Shown here one piece after another: positions 57,076 to 64,000 of a stretch of 64,000 bases of DNA. The notes beneath the pieces were generated by a model. The model did not search any database. It saw nothing but the letters and a program-made list of their open reading frames with translations, and was not told the DNA's origin. How positions within the stretch are numbered: the first letter of the stretch is position 1; every line of letters starts with the position of its first letter. The stretch is from Bog-532 sp963775825 (GTDB lineage: Bacteria; Actinomycetota; Actinomycetes; Streptosporangiales; Streptosporangiaceae). A program made the position numbers and the translations under genes. Location of the stretch: assembly GCA_963775825.1 (NCBI GenBank), contig CAVZKY010000049.1:25934-89933 (forward strand), read 5' to 3'.

Positions 57076-58547
57076 GTGCACATCCGAAGGCCGGCGCATA
57101 GCGCCGTATCGGCCGCGCGCCGCGCGCCGTCGCGCGGGGGGTCCGCGTTCAGGCGGGTTTCCGCCCGGGCCGTCGTTCCGCTCGCCGCCGTCGGCGGCCT
57201 GGCCGCGCTGTCGCTAGCCACACCCGCCGCCGGCGTGTCGGCTGTCACCGCCGCGGTTCACAGCCCTCCGTCCGCGCAGTCCCCGACATCGGCGGGCCTG
57301 TCCTCAAGACCAGGCAACTGCCGGCCCCGCTCACGACCACGGAGTGCCAGGCCGAGATCGGGATCAACTGCTACACACCGGTGCAGTACCGGGTCGCGTA
57401 CGATCTGAACCCGCTGTACGCCAAGGGCATCACCGGCGCGGGCCGGACCATCGTGATCGTGGACTCGTTCGGCTCGCCGACCATCGCGAACGACCTGCAT
57501 GTCTTCGACCAGCAGTTCGGCTTCCCCGACCCCACCCTGGTGATCGACAAGTTCGGCAACGTCCCGCCGTTCGACCCGACCAACGCGACCGAGGTCGGCT
57601 GGGCCGAGGAAACCTCCCTCGACGTGGAGTACGCGCACTCCATCGCGCCCGGCGCGAAGATCGTGCTGGCCGAGACCCCGGTCGCCGAGACGGAGGGCGT
57701 GACCGGCTTCCCTGAGATGATGAACGCCGAGGAGTCGCTGATCAACTCCGGCGTCGGCGACGTCATCTCGCAGAGCTTCGGCGCTACCGAAAACACGTTC
57801 CCTGGCTTCTCCAGCGGCAACTACTCCAGCCTGCTGGACCTGCGCTACGCGTTCAGGGACGCCGCGGAGCACAGCGTGACCGTGCTCGCCGGCTCCGGGG
57901 ACGAAGGCGCTACCAATTACGAGGCGGACGGACAAACGCTGTACCCGTACCGGGTGAACTCCTGGCCGGCCTCGGACCCGCTGGTCACCGCGGTCGGCGG
58001 CACCCAGCTCAGCCTGGACAACGCCGGTAACCGGCTCTCGCCCGACGTGGTGTGGAACGACGGCTTCGGCGCCAGCGGCGGCGGCGTATCGGCCATCTTC
58101 TCGCGTCCGCTGTACCAGATCGGCGTGACCAAGGTCGTCGGCGCCAAGCGCGGTACCCCGGACATCTCGATGTCCGCCGCCGTCAATGGCGGCGCCTGGG
58201 TCTACATGTCCTTCGCGGGCATCGAAACCCCAGGGGTCAGCGATCCGGGCTGGTACATCTTCGGCGGCACCAGCGAGGCCACGCCGATACTCTCCGGCGT
58301 CGTCGCGCTCGCTGACCAGTACGCCCACCACCGGCTCGGCCTCATCAACCCGGCGCTGTACACGCTGGGCGCGCTGAGCCGCGCGGGCGTTCCTAACACC
58401 GGCATCGTCGACGTCACCTCAGGGAACAACACCTTCGGCGGTGTGACCGGCTACGACGCGACGCCGGGTTACGACCTGGCCAGCGGCTGGGGCACGGTCG
58501 ACGCGGCGAAGTTCGTTCCCGCGCTCGCCCGTACCGGCGGCCTGTGA
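57076..58547 (+). CDS. Secreted sedolisin (S53) serine-carboxyl peptidase, frameshifted
   Basis: GTG 57076 has AAGGGGA 5 bases upstream; an ATG at 57061 is the alternative. A long basic signal peptide ends in hydrophobic VVPLAAVGGLAALSLATPA. Near 57270 one base is missing; the mature protein continues as PDIGGPVLKTRQLPAPL in the next frame. Catalytic Glu and Asp lie in EETSLDVEYAHSIAPGA, the catalytic Ser in GGTSEATPIL, and the calcium-site end in GYDLASGWGTVDA. The usual activation prodomain of about 180 residues is absent, so this is the short bacterial type. It cleaves proteins at acid pH outside the cell. Confidence 0.85.
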
Positions 58548-58564
58548 CCCTCGCATAAGCACCA

Positions 58565-58600
58565 CACCGGCCCGGACCGCCTCGGCGATCCGGGCCGGTG
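58565..58600 (+). terminator. Terminator after sedolisin gene
   Basis: CACCGGCCCGGA (58565-58576) pairs perfectly with TCCGGGCCGGTG (58589-58600), loop of 12, just after the stop. Confidence 0.75.
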
Positions 58601-58639
58601 GCCGCCGGAAGTCCTGCGGGGGCGGGTAAGGGCCGCCGC

Positions 58640-59395
58640 GTGGCCCCAGGTGCAGTCAAGCCACTCGCTATCAGTGGCAGCTGCCTGCATGCCGGTCGCC
58701 CGCACCACAGGCACCGTTCCGTAGCGCATCGCGATGAGCGGCGCCAGCCCGCACGGCTCAAACATACTCGGCACGATCAGCAGATCCGCGCCCGCGTAGA
58801 CGAGATGCGCCAGTTCCTCGCGGTACCCGATTTCGAGATGACAATCCGGGTGGTCGTTGAGGTAGTCCTTGAGATGCCGGAAATGGTCATTGATGCTGTC
58901 GTCGCAGTGGGCGTCACCCATGAGCACGAACTGGCCGCCGCGGGCCAAGGTGTAGAAGAGGGCGTGGTGAACCAGGTGCATGCCCTTCTGCTCATCCAGG
59001 CGGCCTACGTAGGCGACGACGGGGCGGTGGGCTCTGCGTATCCAGAATCGGTCTCTGAGTGCCTCTTTGTCCTCGTATTTGCGCGCTATGCTTTCGGTTG
59101 AACAGGGGGCCGGAATGAGTGGATCAGTCTCCGGGTTCCAAACGAAATGGTCGACACCATTCAGAACTCCGCGGAACTTGTCCTGATGCTCCTTAAGGGT
59201 ACCTCCGAGCCCTGATCCGCCGTCACCGTACAGCGCCTCGTCGGCGTGGCTCGGGGATACCGTGGTCACGAAATTCGAATAAACTATTCCGCCTTTCATC
59301 GGGTTCAGGCCCCGGTAGCGGAAGTCGTCACCTAGCCGGTCGGCGCCAAGGAAATAGTCGATCCGGCCGAGCTGGGTAGCCCAGAGTACCTGTGC
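58640..59395 (-). pseudogene. Fragment of glycogen/starch synthase-like GT5 enzyme, both ends missing
   Basis: The family sequence starts at AQVLWATQLGRIDYFLGADR directly behind an in-frame TAG (59396-59398), runs through GGIVYSNFVTTVSPSHADE, GVLNGVDHFVWNPETDP, VAYVGRLDEQKGMHLV (the KTGGL-type C domain start) and PSMFEPCGLAPLIAMRYGT, and decays after VVRATGM at about 58690. The N-terminal ADP-glucose domain and the last about 60 residues are missing, so no activity is expected. Codon use is more AT-rich than the flanks, which hints at transferred DNA. Confidence 0.78.
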
Positions 59396-59433
59396 CTATG
59401 GCTCAGCGAAGGGAAACGTGATTGGAGTAGATC

Positions 59434-59901
59434 ATGAGCATCGCTTACCTAGCACAGACCGGGCAGCAACAGCAGCTGGAGTGGCTGGCCGGCGGAACGA
59501 TGTCAATCCTGCTCGACAGCGAAGCCACCGAGGGCCAGCTGCTCGTGGCCCGGTTCGACACCAGCGAGGGCGTGGCGTCGCCGCAGCACATGCACACCCG
59601 GGAGGATGAGGTGTTCATGATGATCAGCGGCACCGCCCGGTTCTGGTGCGGCCAGGAGGAGTTGGATCTGGCCGAGGGCGGCATCGTCTTCCTGCCCAGG
59701 AACGTGCCGCACGCCTACCGCGTCACCTCGGCGAAGGCCAACATGCTCATCATCTGCACGCCCGGCGGGAGCGAGGGCCTGTACCGCTATGTCGGTCGCG
59801 ACCGCGCGACCCCGCGACCCGACGGATGGAAGATCACACCCGAGCGGCTCGCGGAAGGGGCCAAGATGTTCGGCAGCATCATCGTTGGGCCGCCTCGCTG
59901 A
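59434..59901 (+). CDS. Cupin-domain protein, quercetinase-like
   Basis: 155 aa beta-barrel with the cupin metal site: PQHMHTREDEVFMMISG (His, His, Glu) and PRNVPHAYRV (fourth His). Such proteins are dioxygenases or isomerases of small molecules. GGAGTAG precedes ATG 59434 by 7 bases. Complete and monocistronic. Confidence 0.87.
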   Translation: MSIAYLAQTGQQQQLEWLAGGTMSILLDSEATEGQLLVARFDTSEGVASPQHMHTREDEVFMMISGTARFWCGQEELDLAEGGIVFLPRNVPHAYRVTSAKANMLIICTPGGSEGLYRYVGRDRATPRPDGWKITPERLAEGAKMFGSIIVGPPR

Positions 59902-60031
59902 CCGCTGCAGAACAGGCAAGATATCCGGTGACGGGCGATGTGACCGGAATGCGTCATGATCCAGTCAGGGCACCGGGACCGCGGCGGCAGCCTGTCTGCC
60001 CGTAGCGGACCCTTGGGGCGGCGGAGGTGTC

Positions 60032-60193
60032 ATGAGAGATCAGGCGAGCGGTCAGCCGGATGTCCTGGCGCTGGCGCTAGCGCACGAGGCCGCACTACAC
60101 ACCCGCCACTACCTCGACCAGCGAGACCAGTACCTCGCGAGCACCGAGGTCGACTGGCTGACCCTGCAAACCGGCAAGGGCACCGACGAGTGA
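60032..60193 (+). CDS. Small acidic protein, 53 aa
   Basis: ATG 60032 to TGA 60191-60193, preceded by GGCGGAGGTGTC, an excellent ribosome site. Begins MRDQASGQPDVLALALAHEA, two helices likely, with a Tyr/Asp-rich middle (HYLDQRDQYL) and VDWLTLQTGKG near the end. High GC3 agrees with coding. No family recognised. Confidence 0.65.
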   Translation: MRDQASGQPDVLALALAHEAALHTRHYLDQRDQYLASTEVDWLTLQTGKGTDE

Positions 60194-60367
60194 CCAGCCC
60201 CGGATATCAGAAAGCGCTCCGAGGGAGGATAGCTGCCGAACGGTGACGCAGGGCCTTCCGGCTGACCCGCAGCCGATGTGGGTCGCCTTGCGCCAGCCGG
60301 AGAGCTTACCTGCGTGCACGATCGTCCCTGTCGACCAGGCGTGCCGCTTCTCCGCGGCCTCGTGGCT

Positions 60368-61021
60368 CTATCCGTTCAGGTGATCGGTGTTTACGGCCGG
60401 CAGGTTCTCCACCTGCTGCTTGGTGATGTTGAGCTGGACGCTGTCCACGACTCCGGTGACGGCGCCGATCGGGATGGCCACTTCCCTGCGGCCAAACAAA
60501 TGCCCCTCTTGGAGGAGCACGTGGCTCACGTGATGGCTGCCAGAGTCGATGACAAGCCCCTCGACTCGGCCGACCTCGCCGTCGGTGGCATAGACGCGCT
60601 TATTGCGCCGCACGCCGACCTCACCCGGGGGGAGGGAACCGTCGGCGCCGGTTGGCTCATCTTCCCGGGTCTGGGGCATGTTCTCGCCCCCGATCGGACT
60701 GTAGTAGGGCCACGTGAGCATCTGTTCGGCGCTGTATCCCGAGTACTGGTCCAGACTGGTCCGCGGCGCGAAATCCGTATCCTCGGCGAAGCCGAGCTGA
60801 TCGAATTCCGCCCGGGTGCAGCGCAGCCGGACCTCCTTCGGTGTCGCGGCATCGACGAGGTCGAGCGGGACAAGGCGGCCCAGGCCAGGCCAGTGCCTCG
60901 GCTCGACCACCAGATGGGTGACCGCCCGCTTGACTGGGTCAACGACGACGTGGGTCACCTTGCCGCAGACCCCATCGGCACACCTGACGTCGGCCCCGAT
61001 CGTGAAGGGTGTCTCTGCCAT
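60368..61021 (-). CDS. Protein with two PRC-barrel-like domains
   Basis: 217 aa, ATG 61021 behind AAGGAGG. First barrel about 5-75 (FTIGADVRCADGVCGKVTHV), linker about 90-135, second barrel about 137-210 (VYATDGEVGRVEGLVID). PRC barrels bind RNA or protein partners; this two-barrel type is common in actinobacteria as a stress-related cytoplasmic protein. The frame is open to 61357 but without homology. Confidence 0.85.
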   Translation of the reverse strand: MAETPFTIGADVRCADGVCGKVTHVVVDPVKRAVTHLVVEPRHWPGLGRLVPLDLVDAATPKEVRLRCTRAEFDQLGFAEDTDFAPRTSLDQYSGYSAEQMLTWPYYSPIGGENMPQTREDEPTGADGSLPPGEVGVRRNKRVYATDGEVGRVEGLVIDSGSHHVSHVLLQEGHLFGRREVAIPIGAVTGVVDSVQLNITKQQVENLPAVNTDHLNG

Positions 61022-61396
61022 GGCCGACCTCCTTATCGCTTGGAGCATAACGCGAACCCAGCCAGCGGCAGCGCCGTCGAAATTGTTGGTCCGCGAAGTC
61101 CTTGCCGGCGCCCTGCTGGCCTGAGGATTACTCAGGAACGGGTGACGAGGGAGCGGGCGGCCGCCACCTCCGCCGCCCTGGTCATGCCAGCCTGCTGTCA
61201 GTCGCCAGCTACCCGCGGGCTGCGTGCCGCTCGCCGGGGCGCGACCGAGGAGGCCGAGCAGCACGCTCGCCTGGCCGAGCAGGCCGCGGCTAGCCTGGAC
61301 GACGGCCAGGAGCGCGTACGCGGCGATGGCCCGGGCCCTGGTGTGCCAGGCATGCATCCGGAGAAAACCGACAACGCGGCCACTTCAGGGGGACGA
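61022..61396. other. 375-base region without a confident gene
   Basis: Divergent upstream region of the PRC-barrel gene and the SLAC1-like gene. A helical Ala/Glu/Arg-rich reading (EEAEQHARLAEQAAASLDDG, about 61240-61315) is open in the frame of the downstream gene but lacks a start signal; it may be the relic of a small coding region. Confidence 0.4.
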
Positions 61397-62424
61397 ATGT
61401 CCGTACCTTGGATCGTGGAGCAAGATCAGCGCCCACGGCGGCGAAGGTTCGCGGGCCCGCGGGTTCCGCCGAATCTGTTCGCCATCGCCTTGGGCATCGC
61501 CGGGCTCTCCCAGGCGTGGCATGCGGCCGGGCCGGTGCTCGGGACTCCCCAGGCGGTTCCCGACGCGCTCAGTATCCTGGACGCCGCCCTATGGCTGGCC
61601 CTAGTCGGCGCGTACCTGGCCCAGGGCCCCCGGATCATCCTGGCTGACGTCCGCGACCCTGTTCTGTCGCCGTTCGTTTCGGTTTCCGCCCTCACGGCGA
61701 TGATCTTGGCCGCGGCGCTGGCCACAGCCGCCCCGGCCGCCGGACCGTGCTGGTGGCCGTGTTCCTGGCTGTCACGATAGGCATCGGGAGCTGGCTGACA
61801 GGCCAGTGGATGACCGGTGGCATCGAGCTGGATTCCGTGCATCCGGGCTACTTGCTGCCGACCGCCGCAGGCGGGCTGATCGGCGCGAACGCCGCCGACC
61901 AGGTTCACCTGCACGCGCTGGCCGAGGCGTCGTTCGGGATCGGCGTCATCTCCTGGGTCCTGCTCGGCTCCATAACGTTCAACCGGCTGTTCACCCGTCC
62001 CGCGCTGCCTTCCGCGCTTGTCCCGACGATCGCGATCGAACTCGGTGTAGCCGCGGTCGCGGGGTCGGCGTATTTCGCCGTGGCGGGCAGGACCGTGAGC
62101 TTCCTGGCCTGCGCGCTCGGCGGGTACGCGGTCCTCATGGCTCTGGTCCAGGTCCGGCTCATCACGGTCTACCGCAGGCTTTCGTTCACGCCCGGAGCAT
62201 GGTCCTTCACCTTCGCCTACGCCGCGGCCGCCGCTGACGCGCTCGGGTGGCTCGCGATCAAGAAGCCGCCCGGCGCCACCGGCTATGCGATCGCGGTCAT
62301 CGCACTGCTCACCGCATTTGTCGCGTGGATCGCCTTCCGGACGGTGGTCCTCGCCGTCCGCGGGCAGCTCTTTCCCGCCAGGCCACCGGTTCACCCGGCA
62401 GCAGATGCGGCTTCCCTGGCGTGA
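61397..62424 (+). CDS. SLAC1/TehA-type voltage-dependent anion channel, frameshifted
   Basis: ATG 61397 (GGGGGACG upstream) starts a cytoplasmic segment, then PNLFAIALGIAGLSQAW, the typical first helix of TehA/SLAC1 channels. Near 61738 one base is missing; the read frame stops at 61780 while LVAVFLAVTIGIGSWLTGQW and eight further helices continue to 62424. Corrected about 342 aa, ten helices, including GYLLPTAAGGLIGANAA (pore region). Exports nitrate/tellurite-like anions or C4 acids in relatives. Confidence 0.82.
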
Positions 62425-63006
62425 GGCAATGAGGCTGGCGCTGTGGCCTGCCGGGACCGTTCGCCTGGTGCCTGCCGTACTCCATCGTCGCACCGGGCAT
62501 GTTCGCCGTAATCCTCCTCAACCTGGGCATCGGTGGGCGGGCCTGGCGCTACACGCCCGACCCGCCCAACACGCCCAACACGCCCAACACGCCCAACACG
62601 CCCCTGGGAACGCTAAAGACCCTCCGCGCCCGGCCCCCCCGCACGCCCTGCCCGCCATTGACGCCAGGCATGTTGCACCCGTCTCACTTACATCCCTACT
62701 TGCAGGAAGGCTGACGCCTCGACCATAGCGAAGGTCCCGCATCATCGGCCCTGACGGGGCGGTGGCGGGCATTCACGGCAGAGTTGACAGGAATGTGTCA
62801 ACCGTCGTTGGTTCAGGCGCGTCTAACGACAAACATTATCCGAGCCCTTTGCCGCCAGTCAGGGTCATGCTGGCTACCGGCGGTGCAGGGCAATGATCTG
62901 TGGTGCGGAATTCCACTTGTGGGGGGACGATGAGCCATCGAGTGCTTGTGGTGGGCAAGCTCGCCACGACTCGTTGCCCCGTCAAGGATGCCGACGCTCC
63001 TGACGG
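62425..63006. other. 580-base region without a confident gene
   Basis: A frame 62499-62714 starts MFAVILLNLGIGGRAWRY, hydrophobic, then runs through a 9-bp tandem repeat and a Pro-rich tail. A cut-off, repeat-bearing relic of a small membrane protein is plausible, but I do not claim a gene. The part 62800-63000 is AT-richer. Confidence 0.4.
62563..62598. repeat. 9-bp tandem repeat, four copies
   Basis: Unit CGCCCAACA repeated exactly four times (62563-62571, 62572-62580, 62581-62589, 62590-62598), with a partial fifth. If translated it gives Asn-Thr-Pro repeats. Confidence 0.9.
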
Positions 63007-63570
63007 ATGGCACACATGACGACCGAAAATGCTTTGCCTGACCGATCGCAGGCAGGGGACGCTTCCAGCGGAGATCACTCGACCGACCCGTCGATAAAGA
63101 AGCGGCTCAGGGGAACAGTTAAGAAGCGGGAACAGGTAAAAACCGGCTCAGGGGAACAGGTAAAAACCGGCTCAGGGGAACAGGTAAAAACCGGCTCAGG
63201 GGAACAGGTAAAAACCGGCTCAGGGGGATGGACAAATAATCTGCACGTAGCCGCGCTTGTCTTCGGCGGGGTATCGACGATCCTCATAGCCCTGCGGCTA
63301 CTTAGCGTCGCCAAGGCTAACCCCAAGACGGCTTACGGTATTCTTCAGGCGGGCGGGACCACCAACGTTATAATAGGAACTGTCCTTTCGCTTATTCCGT
63401 CGATAGCCCTCATCGGGGCATCATATCTGGCGGTCGGGAGAATATGGGCAAAGCTTCCAGACTCAAAGTTCCCAGATTCCAGTAAACTTACTCGAGCTGA
63501 GGAGCTTGGTATCTGGACATCCATATGCGCGCTTTTCCTGATAGCCGTTCTTACCATACCTTTCAGGTAA
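63007..63570 (+). CDS. Membrane protein with tandem-repeat linker
   Basis: 187 aa. A charged N-terminal part of about 40 residues leads to four perfect 8-residue units (EQVKTGSG), then two to three hydrophobic helices (NLHVAALVFGGVSTILIALR; VIIGTVLSLIPSIALIGASY; LGIWTSICALFLIAVLTI). Codon use is clearly more AT-rich than the rest of the window, a sign of transfer. ATG 63007 used, ATG 63016 possible. The following gene starts 18 bases after its stop. Function unknown. Confidence 0.72.
   Translation: MAHMTTENALPDRSQAGDASSGDHSTDPSIKKRLRGTVKKREQVKTGSGEQVKTGSGEQVKTGSGEQVKTGSGGWTNNLHVAALVFGGVSTILIALRLLSVAKANPKTAYGILQAGGTTNVIIGTVLSLIPSIALIGASYLAVGRIWAKLPDSKFPDSSKLTRAEELGIWTSICALFLIAVLTIPFR
63129..63224. 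repeat. 24-bp tandem repeat, four identical in-frame copies
   Basis: Units of 24 bases starting GGAACAGGTAAAAACCGG at 63129, 63153, 63177 and 63201, identical in sequence, with a diverged half copy at about 63104-63122. 24 bases equal 8 codons, so copy number can change without breaking the frame. Confidence 0.93.
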
Positions 63571-63588
63571 TGGGAGGTACCTGCTATA

Positions 63589-63981
63589 GTGGTATTCGCG
63601 CTCATTCTAGCCCGGATATTCAGGGGCAGTATAGAGAGAGCCAGGAAGAACCGGTGGGGGCAGCAGGGCGTCAAGGTGGCCGCCGGGATCATCGCCTGCT
63701 TGCTCCTGCTGTGGGCCACGATCAGCCCGCCATGGATGCCCGCGGAGCGGCTCACGTTCACTAAGGCCAGCAAGGACAAGCCAGTGGTCGGCTACGTTCT
63801 CGATCAAAGTCAGAGCGGCCTGACGGTCCTAACGGTTAACCCGACACAGGTCTTGTACTACGGCCCGAAAGACCTTACTAAGGAAGTCGCATGCTCGGCG
63901 TTCCGATCAGACGACCTGCCCATCATATACCACACGGGGTTAATCAAAATCCTTCACCTATTCAGCTACCCACATTGTTGA
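63589..63981 (+). CDS. Hypothetical membrane-anchored protein
   Basis: 130 aa. One or two N-terminal hydrophobic segments (VFALILARIF; VAAGIIACLLLLWATI), then a beta-rich outside domain (DKPVVGYVLDQSQSGLTVLT, with a TVNPTQVLYYG strand). GTG 63589 has GGGAGGT 10 bases upstream. Lower GC like its upstream neighbour, with which it probably forms a small transferred operon. No family recognised. Confidence 0.65.
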   Translation: MVFALILARIFRGSIERARKNRWGQQGVKVAAGIIACLLLLWATISPPWMPAERLTFTKASKDKPVVGYVLDQSQSGLTVLTVNPTQVLYYGPKDLTKEVACSAFRSDDLPIIYHTGLIKILHLFSYPHC

Positions 63982-64000
63982 GACTACCCGGGTCGTTTTT

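Noticed and set aside
63129..63224. CRISPR array
   Set aside because: Direct head-to-tail 24-bp units with no spacers, in frame inside a gene.

Overview
This is a high-GC chromosomal segment from an actinobacterium, seen from codon use, GTG/TTG starts, leaderless promoters and gene order. Three neighbourhoods match well-known actinobacterial synteny: pyrE-DedA-fba-DUF3151-purA (as in Streptomyces); hppA, anti-sigma factor, bldG and a DEAD/DEAH helicase (the Streptomyces bldG locus); and 6C small RNA, HAD hydrolase, acs, DUF1469-type protein, ephE, marP, Nudix and nth (as in Mycobacterium around Rv3661-Rv3674). I cannot place the genus from sequence alone.

Layout. 1-9090: housekeeping metabolism (pyrE end, small membrane protein, DedA, class II aldolase, DUF3151, purA, purD-purB, a MurA-type enolpyruvyl transferase). 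9091-12660: an unusual multidomain regulator, a HisC-type aminotransferase and a frameshifted lipoprotein. 12670-18111: a divalent-metal module of two NRAMP-related transporters and a soluble PRC/MgtE-N/CBS protein, with a metal-ligand-rich leader peptide upstream of one transporter. 18467-26450: a potassium module of two convergent KimA-like permeases, each fused to a C-terminal OB-fold, next to a KdpD-like kinase and KdpE. 26600-35640: mixed genes (truncated ferritin-like gene, HD protein, DUF2231-Rieske protein, TauE, ABC ATPase, NarL-type two-component pair, SDR, QueA-like protein, serB). 35768-42220: proton pyrophosphatase, anti-sigma factor/BldG switch, helicase. 42096-50508: 6C RNA, HAD hydrolase, acs, and the membrane stress/repair block including the MarP-like periplasmic protease, two hydrolases and endonuclease III. 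50786-64000: accessory region with two GT-C-like membrane proteins, Nudix, sedolisin, cupin, PRC-barrel protein, SLAC1/TehA channel, repeat-bearing membrane proteins, and gene wrecks (an internally deleted rmlB and a fragment of glycogen synthase), so this end has been actively rearranged.

The most interesting coherent biology is ion homeostasis: the NRAMP proteins have lost the canonical Mn/Fe ligands (DPGN to DAGG, MPH to APW) and sit with a MgtE-type magnesium sensor, suggesting an Mg2+ system assembled from NRAMP pore plus MgtE regulatory domain; beside it is a K+ system in which KimA permeases are fused to an OB-fold and neighbour KdpDE without kdpFABC.

Caution: at least twelve single-base frame breaks occur in otherwise intact, often conserved genes (hppA twice, serB, helicase and others). 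This density looks more like consensus sequence error than decay, so frameshifted genes are listed as one CDS over the full span, whereas genes with missing parts are listed as pseudogenes.
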